The notes beneath the pieces are model-generated. The model was not told the DNA's origin. It ran no database searches and saw nothing but the letters and a program-made list of their open reading frames with translations. The position numbers and the translations under genes are program-made. Below, piece by piece: positions 27,172 through 36,331 of a stretch of 64,000 bases of DNA. Position 1 is the first letter of the stretch. Every line of letters begins with the position of its first letter. The DNA is from Spongiibacter marinus (GTDB lineage: Bacteria; Pseudomonadota; Gammaproteobacteria; Pseudomonadales; Spongiibacteraceae): positions 62,001 through 126,000 of the forward strand of contig NZ_JAFBBD010000003.1 in NCBI RefSeq assembly GCF_016906995.1. Reading direction: 5' to 3'.

Positions 27172-27846
27172 CTAGAAGCTCATCACCACATCCAGTGACA
27201 ACACATCGGCTGCTGACTCAAAGGAGCGGCGGTCATCTTCTAGAGGATAGTAGTCATAGGAAAGCGATACCGCAGCGGCGGGCGAGATCGCCATCATAAA
27301 GCCAACGCCCACATAGGGGTCGCTACCCTCAAGGGTGAATTGGCCGCGGCGATCGCTGTCGTCGACCCAGCCCTCCATTGTCCAGCCATACATCCCCGCT
27401 CGGAAAAAGGCCGACGCCGGTTCTGACATCGGCGTATGAAAGCGCACACCGAAAAACGCACCGTCTATGTCGCCATCGATCGCAACCGGCCCCGGCGCAT
27501 AGCCATTATTTAACACCTGGCTACCGTCGGACTGCGCTCTGGCGCTGAGCTCACCCAAATGCGCGTAACCCAACTCCAGCGACAGCGCCTCACTGAGCAC
27601 AACCCCAAATCCAAAACGCCCAGCGGTAGACTGGTTATCCACCTCGATATCTCTCAGTGAGCCGTCGCCAAAACTGTAGCGAATATCACCGGCATCGGTG
27701 GTGAACTCAGAGGCTCCCAGGCCTCCGAATAAATAAAAATTGGGAGAGCGGCTATAAGAAGAATAATGCCCGCCAGCGTGGCCGGCCGTCGCAACACCTG
27801 AGGTAGTAGAAAGTAAAAGCGCCCAGCCCATCAGTTGTGGCTTCAT
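27172..27846 (-). CDS. Predicted outer-membrane beta-barrel protein
   Basis: The 224-residue protein has a signal peptide (cleavage near AGHA, about residue 24). It is followed by alternating hydrophobic/polar strands with many Gly, Tyr and aromatic residues (FYLFGGLGASEF, LSLELGYAHLGEL, ASAFFRAGMYGWTMEG), ending in a terminal phenylalanine (LDVVMSF), the C-terminal signature recognised by the Bam complex. It fits an eight-stranded OmpA/OmpW-like barrel. Function unknown. Confidence 0.82.
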   Translation of the reverse strand: MKPQLMGWALLLSTTSGVATAGHAGGHYSSYSRSPNFYLFGGLGASEFTTDAGDIRYSFGDGSLRDIEVDNQSTAGRFGFGVVLSEALSLELGYAHLGELSARAQSDGSQVLNNGYAPGPVAIDGDIDGAFFGVRFHTPMSEPASAFFRAGMYGWTMEGWVDDSDRRGQFTLEGSDPYVGVGFMMAISPAAAVSLSYDYYPLEDDRRSFESAADVLSLDVVMSF

Positions 27847-27921
27847 TGCAGTACTCCAAGAGTGAACAGTGAAGCCAGTGTGGCGCGCTCAGCCTGAATC
27901 GAGCCTGAATAACGACCTTAG

Positions 27922-29199
27922 CTAGTGGTGCCGTTTTGCAATTTCCACAATGCGCTCACGTAAATCGACTTGCGCTTCCAGCCTGCGCAGCAACCAGTAG
28001 CCGCCACTGAGAGAACGAGCGACGAAGGCCAGGTCAGGAACCGGCTTAAATTGCCCCCACACCGGCAGTGCGCGCCGCGCGATCGCCCGGGCGTCGGTAA
28101 TAAAACTCGGATCTGCGAAATCGAATGGCGGCTCTACAATCATCCGCTCATGCAAAAACTCGGTGCTTTCCGTGTATGCGCGCTCCAGGCCAGCAGAGGG
28201 CTGACGGCCCGGCTTGGCCAAACTTCCCATCTCACCCAGCGATTGATGCAGCGCCGCCATGTTGCGCTCAACCACCGCACGCACTTGCTCGGCAATCAGC
28301 CGTTGGTCTTTGCCATTAACGCGCTTCACGCAACCAAAATCGAAAACAACAATGCTGCCGTCTTCGCGGAAACTGTAGTTACCGGGGTGCGGATCGGCGT
28401 GGACAATACCGTGATCAAATATCTGCGCCACCATCCAGTCGACATAGCGCTCACCGATGCGATCGCGCACAGCCTGAGGCCAGCGTTGCGCCACCTCGAT
28501 GCCGCTACCGCTGACAAACTCCGTCACTACCACCGATGGACTGCAGAGCTCAGTGACGACATCGGGAACGATGATGCCATCGCGATTTGGCAAGCCGGCA
28601 AAAATTTCTAAATGTTCTCGCTCGCGCTGGTAATCCATCTCCTCGGCCATCCGCTCGCGAACCTCTTCCAACACGGCCTTCAGGCTGTCGCCATCAAAGG
28701 GCAAAATGCCCGCCATCCGTAGCATTCTGCCGAGATTACTAATATCAGCGTCCATCGCCGCAGCAACACTGGGGTAGCGTACTTTTACCGCCACCTTTCG
28801 CCCGTCACGAAGTGTTGCCACATGCACCTGACCAATCGAGGCACTGGCCAGTGGCGCGTGTTCAATCTCTGCAATCAGTTGCCACTGATGTGCTGACCAC
28901 TGTCCATCAAGCACTTCGCGGATGCGCTCCCAGGGCAACGGCGCGGCGTCGGCCTGCAGTCGCGCCAACTGCTTAGACAACTCGGGCGGCAGCACATCGT
29001 GATACTGGGATGCTAGCTGGCCAAGTTTCATTGCCGCGCCTTTAAGCTCCCCCAGGGTTTCGTACCAGTCGCCCCCTACTCGCGCCCAGTGTGCCCCCGC
29101 ATCTGATCGGGTAACGGTGCGCACTATGCCGCGCCCTAAGGTACGCGCCCCCGCCGCCAGGATGCGCCGCCCGCGCTTTGTAGAATTCGGCAATGCCAT
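27922..29199 (-). CDS. ABC1/UbiB-family atypical kinase (AarF domain)
   Basis: The 425-residue protein has the ABC1 kinase-like core. The KxGQ motif is in AAMKLGQLASQ, ASIGQVH is the nucleotide loop characteristic of the family, VAVKVRYP holds the conserved lysine, and HADPHPGN and VVFDFG are the catalytic and metal loops. UbiB-family proteins support ubiquinone synthesis or lipid handling. This copy lacks the two C-terminal membrane helices of UbiB itself, so it is a paralogue of the AarF/ADCK type. ATG 29199 is chosen because GGAGGG lies just upstream; the frame is open to 29253. It is divergent from the FAN1 gene. Confidence 0.87.
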   Translation of the reverse strand: MALPNSTKRGRRILAAGARTLGRGIVRTVTRSDAGAHWARVGGDWYETLGELKGAAMKLGQLASQYHDVLPPELSKQLARLQADAAPLPWERIREVLDGQWSAHQWQLIAEIEHAPLASASIGQVHVATLRDGRKVAVKVRYPSVAAAMDADISNLGRMLRMAGILPFDGDSLKAVLEEVRERMAEEMDYQREREHLEIFAGLPNRDGIIVPDVVTELCSPSVVVTEFVSGSGIEVAQRWPQAVRDRIGERYVDWMVAQIFDHGIVHADPHPGNYSFREDGSIVVFDFGCVKRVNGKDQRLIAEQVRAVVERNMAALHQSLGEMGSLAKPGRQPSAGLERAYTESTEFLHERMIVEPPFDFADPSFITDARAIARRALPVWGQFKPVPDLAFVARSLSGGYWLLRRLEAQVDLRERIVEIAKRHH

Positions 29200-29380
29200 T
29201 TCCCTCCGATATAGGTTGGCGATATCCCAACGCCGATGAAATTCACCCGCCACGGCGGTTGATCACATCACTACTGAGCCATCTGTTACGGTATACGATG
29301 TTACAGCGCGTATTTGGATTACGGTTTATTTAATCGCCCCACAGGCGCGCGGCTGCATTCCCGCCCGCCCCGGCCGATCA

Positions 29381-29411
29381 CTGTACACCCGTACAGTACA
29401 AAATGTATGAT
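29381..29411 (+). promoter_or_regulatory. LexA-type SOS operator overlapping a sigma-70 promoter
   Basis: CTGTACACCCGTACAG (29381-29396) matches the LexA consensus CTGT-N8-ACAG at every fixed position and is almost a perfect palindrome. A -10-like TATGAT lies at 29406-29411, and TGTACA at 29382-29387 can serve as -35 with an 18-base spacer. The operator therefore covers the -35 element, the classic position for repression. It lies about 97 bases before the FAN1 start codon and 180 bases from the divergent ABC1 kinase start. Confidence 0.8.
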
Positions 29412-29492
29412 GAGCGAAGACCGATCGACGCAGTATCGCCAGTCGCTTTCCTCTAACTGCTAAGACCCCTGCTTCATTCACAAACACCCTCT

Positions 29493-31184
29493 ATGAAAAC
29501 AACGCCCTCGGATAAACGCCATCACAACGCAGAAATTCAGCGCGCCTCGCTGAACGATCCGCTGTACTACCTGGCGAATCTGGAAACGGTTATTCACTGG
29601 GTACGCAGCCACCACAGTGACTTATTGGAGACGGCAGAACGATCGATACTCGACCAGTTTATCGCGCTACCGAAGCACAGCCGCGCATTACTCGCCAGAC
29701 TAAGCATGCGCAGTGGCACACTATTTCGTGGCGACGCGCTGCGCTATCGAGAGATTCCGTCTATCGATGACGCGCTACGGCCACTGGTCGACGCTGGCTG
29801 GGTGGCGCTAAACCCGACATTAACGGCCAACGACGTTCACAAGCTGTGCCGCCGAGCGGAATTACTGCAATTACTGACCAGCCGCGGCGTTGACTGCCCA
29901 CGAACACTGCGCAAAAGCGAGATGCTGGCGCCGCTGCAAACCCTGGTTGCCAATCACTCCGCACAAACCATGCAGCAGTGGTGGCCCGAGGGCGCTATTA
30001 ACACGATCAGCCTACTTCGCGACGCGCTATTGCAGCGAATTCGATTGATGTTCTTCGGCAATCTCTACCAAGACTGGTCGGAATTTGTGCTCGCCGAGCT
30101 GGGCTATCAGCGCTACGAGGCAGTGAGTTTCACGCCACAATCGCGCGCGTTTTCAGACCGCAATGACGTCGACGATTACCTCGACATCTACCACTGTCAA
30201 ACAGCCCTGGCAGAGGGCGTTCCAGTCAATGAGCTTCAGGTGCCTGGCCCCAGCACAAATAACTGGCTGGAACACCGCCGACAAAAACTACTCTTTCAGC
30301 TCGCCCATCACGCTGAGCGCTGCGGTGATATCGATACCGCACTACAGTTCTACCGCGACAACCCCTTAGAAGAAGCACTGGTCAGGCAGTTTCGCGTGTT
30401 GGAAAAATCCACACCCTTACCCGAGCAACTGCTACCGCGTTTGGATGCGTCACTTCACAACGTGCAGCGCCCGGAAACTCGACTGCACTTACAACGGATT
30501 CAACATCGCCTTCGGCGCAAGGCCGGTCAGCCCAGCCCGACGCGCCGCGTGCAGCCTATTCCCAGCCAGACCCTGCTATTGCGTAAATCTGAACACAGCG
30601 TGGAAATTGCAACGCTAACCGCGCTAACCGAAAATAGCGCGCTTACCGGCTTCTATAGCGAAAACACCTTATTCACTGGGCTTTTTGGATTGCTGTTCTG
30701 GCCGGTGTTATTTGAACCACTGCCCGGCGCCTTCTTTCATCCTTTTCAGGCCGGCCCCGCCGACTTGTTTCGAGCCGATTTTGTCACTCGCCGGCAAACA
30801 CTAATCGACCAGCGTTTACGCTTGCTCGAAACCAAGGCCTATCAGCAGGAAATATGGAAAATCTGGCGGGCCAAGCACGGTATTTCCTGCACATTGATAC
30901 ACTGGCCAGCGATGAGCGAAGCGCTTGTCCAAGCGGCGCTACGCTGTATTCCTGCCGAGCATTTGCGCATCGTTTTCCGCCACCTACTCAGCGATCTTCG
31001 CCACCACCGGCGCGGTATGCCGGATCTGGTGATATTCGATACCGCCCAATGCTGCTATCAACTGATTGAAGTCAAAGGCCCCGGCGACCGCCTGCAAGAC
31101 CATCAGCGCCTGTGGATTGAAACCATGCTTCAGGCCGGTTTGCCCGTATCCGTTGCAGAAGTCGATTGGGAGAGCAAATCATGA
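29493..31184 (+). CDS. FAN1-type VRR-NUC domain nuclease
   Basis: The 563-residue protein is a bacterial FAN1 homologue, structure-specific 5' flap/interstrand-crosslink nuclease family. The C-terminal VRR_NUC domain keeps the PD-(D/E)XK residues D511 (GMPDLVIFD), E526 and K528 (LIEVKGPGDRL, next to Q532-like helix). The upstream HPFQAGPADLFRADF tract is conserved with the human enzyme. The N-terminal 350 residues are helical, as expected for the SAP-like and TPR-like DNA-binding regions. Length equals the Pseudomonas FAN1 form. Its stop overlaps the helicase start in ATGA. A LexA-type operator precedes it, suggesting SOS induction. Confidence 0.92.
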   Translation: MKTTPSDKRHHNAEIQRASLNDPLYYLANLETVIHWVRSHHSDLLETAERSILDQFIALPKHSRALLARLSMRSGTLFRGDALRYREIPSIDDALRPLVDAGWVALNPTLTANDVHKLCRRAELLQLLTSRGVDCPRTLRKSEMLAPLQTLVANHSAQTMQQWWPEGAINTISLLRDALLQRIRLMFFGNLYQDWSEFVLAELGYQRYEAVSFTPQSRAFSDRNDVDDYLDIYHCQTALAEGVPVNELQVPGPSTNNWLEHRRQKLLFQLAHHAERCGDIDTALQFYRDNPLEEALVRQFRVLEKSTPLPEQLLPRLDASLHNVQRPETRLHLQRIQHRLRRKAGQPSPTRRVQPIPSQTLLLRKSEHSVEIATLTALTENSALTGFYSENTLFTGLFGLLFWPVLFEPLPGAFFHPFQAGPADLFRADFVTRRQTLIDQRLRLLETKAYQQEIWKIWRAKHGISCTLIHWPAMSEALVQAALRCIPAEHLRIVFRHLLSDLRHHRRGMPDLVIFDTAQCCYQLIEVKGPGDRLQDHQRLWIETMLQAGLPVSVAEVDWESKS

Positions 31185-33469
31185 TCGAGGTATCGGTGCG
31201 CAACCTCTGCGAATTTGCCGCGCGAAGCGGCAGCCTGGAGTTTCGCTACACCCCCGCACCGAGCGCCGATGAGGGCATTATCGGCCACCTCACCGTTCAA
31301 CAACGCCGGCCCGATCCCTATGTCGCGGAATACCGGTTAACCGGGGAGTGCTCGGGCATCGCGATAAGCGGGCGCGTAGACGGCTACTACGCGAACCCCG
31401 ACAAATGCTATCTGGAGGAAATTAAAACGCATCGGGGAAATATCAATCGCATTGGACCCGGGCGGCGAGCCTTACACTGGGCGCAGCTAAAAGTGTACGG
31501 CGCTCTACTGTGCATGCGCGTCAAACGCGACAATATCGACCTGCGGCTCACCTACTTTGAAGTCCGCGACGAACAGGAAACGCAGGACACGCAAACCTTC
31601 GAGGCCACATTACTGACCCAGTTTTTAACCACACTTTGCGACCGCTATCGGCACTGGGCGGAAAGTGAAACCGCACACCGCCGCGCGCGGGACGAGGCCC
31701 TCGCGGCACTGCGTTTCCCCTACCCGGACTTTCGCACCGGCCAACGGGCACTGTCCGAAAACGTGTACAAGGCCGCAAGGCGCGACACGCCACTGTTACT
31801 CCAAGCGCCGACCGGTATCGGAAAAACCGTCGGTGTTTTATTCCCGGCGATAAAGGCTATGCCGGCCAGTGATCTCGATCGCGTGTTTTTTCTAAGTAAT
31901 CGCAATACCGGGCGTCAGCTCGGCTTAGATGGCCTTCGCAGCATCCTCGACCACCAAGACACCACAGTGCCCCTGCGATTCGTGGAGCTCTCTGCCAAAG
32001 AAGCCAGCTGTGACCATCCAGACAAAGCCTGTCACGGCGATTCCTGCCCCCTGGCCAATGGTTTTTTCGACAGGCTTAGCGCAGCGCGTCAGCAGGCGAC
32101 CCAGACGCGCTGTCTCGACCAAACAACGCTGCGCCGTATTGCCGCAGAGCACGACATTTGCCGCTACTTTCTCGCCCAGGAAATGGCGCGCTGGTCAGAT
32201 ATTGTGGTGGGCGATGTGAATCATTATTTCGATCAATTCGCCCTCCTATACAGCTTGGCCCAGCAACATTTATGGCGAGTAATGCCGGTGGTTGACGAAG
32301 CCCACAACCTTATCGACCGGGCCCGCGGCATGTACAGCATGGAGCTTTCCGAGGCCGAGTTACTTTACACCGTGCGCAAGGTTCCGGCACCGCTACTCAA
32401 ACCGCTCTCTGAGTTGGAAACCGCCTGGGCCGCGTTGATTCGCCCCTATCTTGAGGACAGCGAGTTCGAACTTCACCACCAATACTATCTCGACGAGGTG
32501 CCAGAGGCGCTCAATAGCGCGCTGTACAGTGTCATTGCCGCCATTACCGACTACCTCACTGACCACCCAGCCGCCGCCGATGTACAACAGGTATTATTCA
32601 CCGCCCTCGCCTTTCTGCGCCTGGCTGACAGCTTCGCAGACCACTCCCTGTGTACGCTCAGCTTTGAAACCGTAAGTGGTAGTCTTCAAGCGAAGCCGGG
32701 AAGTGGCAAACTGTGTATCGACAACCTTATTCCCGCCGACCATTTGCGGCCTCGCTTTGACGCCGCCGCCTGCACCGTGTTGTTCTCCGCCACCCTGTCC
32801 CCTCCTCAGTACCACCAAGACCTGCTGGGACTGCCCGCCGATACGGTTTTTAAGGATGTGGAGAGCCCATTTTCTCGCGAGCAAATAGACCTGAGACTCA
32901 TCACCTCAATCAACACGCGTCAGCAGCAGCGCCAGCACTCACTCGCGCCAATTTGCGACCGTATCGTGCAACAAATGACCGCAATCCCTGGCAACTACCT
33001 GGTGTATGTCAGCAGTTTTGACTACCTAAACGCCCTGTTTGAATACCTTCGGGAGCACGCCCCCACATTGCGGCTATTGCGCCAACGCCCAGGCATGCCT
33101 CCCACTGAAAGAGACAGTTTTATCACTGAAGCCAGCGATGCCACCCCCAGTGTCGGGTTCGCGGTATTAGGCGGGGTATTTGGCGAGGGCATAGATTTAC
33201 CGGGCGAACGGCTGATCGGCGTGTTCGTTGCCACCCTCGGCCTTCCTCCCCACAACGACCTGTACGAAGTTCTCCGGCAACGGCTTGAAGCGCGCTACGG
33301 CCGCGGTTATGACTACACCTACCTCTACCCCGGCATACAAAAAGTGGTACAAGCGGCAGGGAGATTAATTCGCACCGAGGAGGATCGCGGCGTTATCGAG
33401 TTAATCGATGATCGCTTTAGCCGGCCCGCAATCCGGGCATTACTGCCCAAGTGGTGGGGCCTGCGTTGA
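31181..33469 (+). CDS. XPD/DinG-type Fe-S DNA helicase with N-terminal PD-(D/E)XK nuclease-like domain
   Basis: The 762-residue protein has two parts. Residues 1-110 look like a Cas4/RecB-type nuclease fold: D67 (GRVDGYY), E80-I-K82 (YLEEIKTHRG) and a downstream Q102-x3-Y106. Residues 180-762 form a superfamily 2 Rad3/XPD helicase with Walker A APTGIGKT (209-216), DEAH box at 372-375, four candidate cluster cysteines (C277, C284, C289, C327), and the C-terminal motifs GGVFGEGIDLPG and AAGRLIRTEEDRG. It is predicted to unwind DNA 5' to 3' and perhaps cut. ATG 31181 is used (GGGAG upstream; the frame is open from a TTG at 31166). It is translationally coupled to the FAN1 gene. Confidence 0.9.
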   Translation: MIEVSVRNLCEFAARSGSLEFRYTPAPSADEGIIGHLTVQQRRPDPYVAEYRLTGECSGIAISGRVDGYYANPDKCYLEEIKTHRGNINRIGPGRRALHWAQLKVYGALLCMRVKRDNIDLRLTYFEVRDEQETQDTQTFEATLLTQFLTTLCDRYRHWAESETAHRRARDEALAALRFPYPDFRTGQRALSENVYKAARRDTPLLLQAPTGIGKTVGVLFPAIKAMPASDLDRVFFLSNRNTGRQLGLDGLRSILDHQDTTVPLRFVELSAKEASCDHPDKACHGDSCPLANGFFDRLSAARQQATQTRCLDQTTLRRIAAEHDICRYFLAQEMARWSDIVVGDVNHYFDQFALLYSLAQQHLWRVMPVVDEAHNLIDRARGMYSMELSEAELLYTVRKVPAPLLKPLSELETAWAALIRPYLEDSEFELHHQYYLDEVPEALNSALYSVIAAITDYLTDHPAAADVQQVLFTALAFLRLADSFADHSLCTLSFETVSGSLQAKPGSGKLCIDNLIPADHLRPRFDAAACTVLFSATLSPPQYHQDLLGLPADTVFKDVESPFSREQIDLRLITSINTRQQQRQHSLAPICDRIVQQMTAIPGNYLVYVSSFDYLNALFEYLREHAPTLRLLRQRPGMPPTERDSFITEASDATPSVGFAVLGGVFGEGIDLPGERLIGVFVATLGLPPHNDLYEVLRQRLEARYGRGYDYTYLYPGIQKVVQAAGRLIRTEEDRGVIELIDDRFSRPAIRALLPKWWGLR

Positions 33470-33481
33470 CCGCCATGAATA

Positions 33482-34126
33482 CTACGCTGTGAAAGAATCG
33501 GGAAAGTCCTTCAGCCGGGCATTATTGAGCTGGGGATCAACCGTCCTGGCTAACAGCGGAACACTTGCGCCAGACACAGCCGCCAGCACGTCTTTTGGCG
33601 CAAGCCGGTGGTCGAGCCAGTGGTTTATTTGCTCGCCCGATAGCATAACCGGCATACGCGGGTGGTAGCGGGTAAAATTGCTATCGGCAGGCTGCGTGAG
33701 CACTGATACCGACAGTAATTCCCCGCCCCTCTCCTCCCAGATAGCCGCTAGCGCCAGCGGCTTTGGGTCACCGGTAAAATAATAGGGCTGTTTCTTACCC
33801 GCTACCGTCTGCCATTCCATGAATGCTGACGCTGGAACAATCCCACGCCGGTATTTGAGCGGCCCCTTGTAGGCCCTGCTTGTCTGTACCGACTCGATCC
33901 GGGCGTTGAACATTGCAAACTTCGTGCTTGGCCCGTCTGACCAACTTGGCACCAACCACCAACGCATAGGGCTGATCGTCAACTGCCCCTCTAGAAAACG
34001 TACAACAGGCACGGCCTCAGTAGGTGCCACATTGGGCAACGACGGCATTTTAAAGTCATTAAACCCCAGTGCTCTGATTAACATTTCAACCGATGCACTG
34101 TGTTCAAAAAACAGGCGACCACACAT
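33482..34126 (-). CDS. SRAP-domain protein (HMCES/YedK family), abasic-site DNA-protein crosslinker
   Basis: The 214-residue protein starts MCGRLFF, so Cys2 becomes the N-terminal catalytic residue after Met removal. It forms a thiazolidine bond with abasic sites in single-stranded DNA. The other active-site residues N74 (FNARIES), E104 (SAFMEWQ) and H155 (HPRMPVM) are all present. The frame is open to 34174, but only the ATG at 34126 places Cys at position 2, so that start is firm. It converges with the helicase gene with 12 bases between stops, placing three DNA-damage proteins together. Confidence 0.93.
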   Translation of the reverse strand: MCGRLFFEHSASVEMLIRALGFNDFKMPSLPNVAPTEAVPVVRFLEGQLTISPMRWWLVPSWSDGPSTKFAMFNARIESVQTSRAYKGPLKYRRGIVPASAFMEWQTVAGKKQPYYFTGDPKPLALAAIWEERGGELLSVSVLTQPADSNFTRYHPRMPVMLSGEQINHWLDHRLAPKDVLAAVSGASVPLLARTVDPQLNNARLKDFPDSFTA

Positions 34127-34144
34127 TAGAGCTACCCAAACAAC

Positions 34145-34172
34145 GCGGCTGCGCTCAGACAAGCACAGCCGC
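34145..34172 (-). terminator. Hairpin between the MOSC fusion gene and the SRAP gene
   Basis: The stem GCGGCTG/CAGCCGC, with three further pairs inside, lies 76 bases past the stop of the left-pointing MOSC fusion gene and 19 bases upstream of the SRAP start. There is no T-run, so termination is uncertain; it could also be an operator or a 5' leader structure. Confidence 0.4.
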
Positions 34173-34247
34173 AATTCTTAAAACACGCTTGTTGGAATCG
34201 ACAACAAGCCAGAGCGTTACTCGTCGCAACCCTACATTGACGGCAAC

Positions 34248-36296
34248 TTACAGCGCTAGCGTTAAGTCCGACTTTGGCCTCGCTGAGCAAAGTAGGATTT
34301 TGTTTTTGCCTCCCGGCGGCTGAATATCATCGGGATAGCTGACCTCACCGGAAAGCAAGGTACACTCGCAAGCCTGGCAGGCGCCGTAGCGACAGCCCGA
34401 ATTGGCATCAATGCCCTGCTCTTCGGCAAAGCTAAGCAAACTCTCCTGTTCAGGGTTCCAGTTTACTGTTTGCTCGCTCTGGCTAAAGTGGATGCGATAC
34501 GCGGTTTGGTCGCCGTCATCGACGCCAAGGCTAGCACCGAAACTCTCGAAGTGCAGGCGTCCTGCGGCGATTCCGCACGCTAACAAGCCGTCGTGGAAGG
34601 CCTTACTGAATGCCGGTTTTCCGCAGATCAGAACGTCATATTTGTCGACATCGGGCAGTACAGCGCACACTCGCTCAGGGGTCATGCGACCCGCATGGCT
34701 GCCAACAGGCGGCTCACCTCCCTGCCCCGTCACAAAAAGCTGTAAGCGGAAATTGGCTAACTGCTGCTTCAGCCCCTCGAGCGCACCTTGGAAAGCAAAA
34801 TCCTGCGGGTCGCGAATGCCATGAAATAAGCGCACATCCCGTTCGGGGTTTTCTTTGGCGACACTCTGCAGGATCGACAGCATGGGCGTAATACCGATGC
34901 CGGTACTAATTAACGCGAGCGGTCGGGAATCTGTCGGCACGGCGCCAAACTGCCCATTGGGATCTTTAATCGCCACCCTGTCACCAACGGCGAGTTGATC
35001 ATGCAGCCAGCCGGAGCCTCTGCCCACCGCCGGTTCACCGTTCACCGAGCCGACTTCGCGCTTCACGGATATGCGAAAACTGTCCAATTGATGGCCGGGG
35101 CTGGACAGCGTGTAGGGCCGATAAACCAGGCCGCCATCAAGCTGCGGTATGGCCAGCACGATATGCTGACCGGGTACAAAGCGCGGCAGCTCGCTGCGCT
35201 CCGGGTCTTGAAACCACAGCGAGATAATATCGCTGGATTCCTGCTCCCGTTTAACCAGGGTAAAAGGACGGAATCCCCGGGGATAAGGCGATTTTAGCGC
35301 TGACGACGGGTCGCGCTTCTGCTCCTGCCACTGGGCAATACGATTCCCTGCCTTAACGACCTGCGACTTGACTCGACGCCCAACGTCATCAACCCAGACG
35401 TAAAGTTTTGTGCTTGCCTGGTCGACCAGCTCAACGCTATCACCGAGCTGAATCCCCGCGCGGTTACGCGGGCTCGCATACGCCCCCAGGTGCTGACCGG
35501 CATGCCGCATCACCGTGAGGGGAACATTGGGGTCTTGGTGAATACCGGGCTGCTGCGTGCCGGGCATAGAACAGCGGATAGTCGGATGATTACAGCGAAT
35601 GAGGGCATCGCCGATACGCAGGTCACGGCCGCGCCAGCTGTTCTCCACTATGCCCGTTAGCTCGGGGTTAGTTTCGATAACAAAACTCGGCCGGTAGCGC
35701 TGGGGGCAAAAATTTCCCTCAGGGTAAATGGCATTCATGCTATCCAGCGCGGCAGTTGTGATGAAATGCAGCGGATAGACATCGTAGAGCGCACCTGGCG
35801 GCGTTGTGTACTTAGACAAATTGGTGAGTACTTTGAGCGAAAACCAAGAAAAATCCGGGTCTGGGTCATCCGCTGCCATGCCCAATATATAGCGGATTTC
35901 TCGCGGGCTCATCGGCTGAGTCAGGCGGTAGGCAGCCTTATCTCGCGCAGCCGGTCGCGGTATCAAGGTTACGCGTTTGCCGAGATACATCGACAAAATC
36001 GCCGATGCATAGGGATCATCAGAGCTCACGCGGCGCCCATCTGGAAATTCGATCTCTACCCGCGACGCCGCCACTGGGCCAAAACCGGTGGTCGGCTCAG
36101 TGAGATAGCGGGCCTTTAGCATCATTAGCTTGGGAATACGCCGAGCAGTGGCAATCTCATTGGTCTCGTCATCGCGGACCGCCCAGGTGCGATCATCTGC
36201 AAAGCCCGCATAGTCAATGTTGGCTGCGCTGATGCGCTCACCACCCATCGACTTTACAGGAAAACGCCATATTTCCTTAATGGTGCCTACATGCAT
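34248..36296 (-). CDS. MOSC domain - ferredoxin reductase - 2Fe-2S ferredoxin fusion
   Basis: The 682-residue protein joins three units. Residues 1-300 are a MOSC beta-barrel plus MOSC domain, related to mARC/YcbX, with a Cys in TIRCSMPGTQ as candidate molybdenum ligand. Residues about 340-590 are a FAD/NAD(P)-binding ferredoxin reductase (RPYTLSS flavin motif, GIGITPMLSIL). Residues about 600-682 are a plant-type 2Fe-2S domain with C635, C640, C643 and C670. The whole electron chain NAD(P)H-FAD-2Fe-2S-molybdenum would be on one chain, suited to reduce N-hydroxylated compounds as mARC does. It is the last gene of a likely three-gene unit with the amine oxidase and alpha/beta hydrolase. Confidence 0.88.
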   Translation of the reverse strand: MHVGTIKEIWRFPVKSMGGERISAANIDYAGFADDRTWAVRDDETNEIATARRIPKLMMLKARYLTEPTTGFGPVAASRVEIEFPDGRRVSSDDPYASAILSMYLGKRVTLIPRPAARDKAAYRLTQPMSPREIRYILGMAADDPDPDFSWFSLKVLTNLSKYTTPPGALYDVYPLHFITTAALDSMNAIYPEGNFCPQRYRPSFVIETNPELTGIVENSWRGRDLRIGDALIRCNHPTIRCSMPGTQQPGIHQDPNVPLTVMRHAGQHLGAYASPRNRAGIQLGDSVELVDQASTKLYVWVDDVGRRVKSQVVKAGNRIAQWQEQKRDPSSALKSPYPRGFRPFTLVKREQESSDIISLWFQDPERSELPRFVPGQHIVLAIPQLDGGLVYRPYTLSSPGHQLDSFRISVKREVGSVNGEPAVGRGSGWLHDQLAVGDRVAIKDPNGQFGAVPTDSRPLALISTGIGITPMLSILQSVAKENPERDVRLFHGIRDPQDFAFQGALEGLKQQLANFRLQLFVTGQGGEPPVGSHAGRMTPERVCAVLPDVDKYDVLICGKPAFSKAFHDGLLACGIAAGRLHFESFGASLGVDDGDQTAYRIHFSQSEQTVNWNPEQESLLSFAEEQGIDANSGCRYGACQACECTLLSGEVSYPDDIQPPGGKNKILLCSARPKSDLTLAL

Positions 36297-36331
36297 TTTT
36301 CACCCATACCCTCAGAGAATCACCTGCCGTT

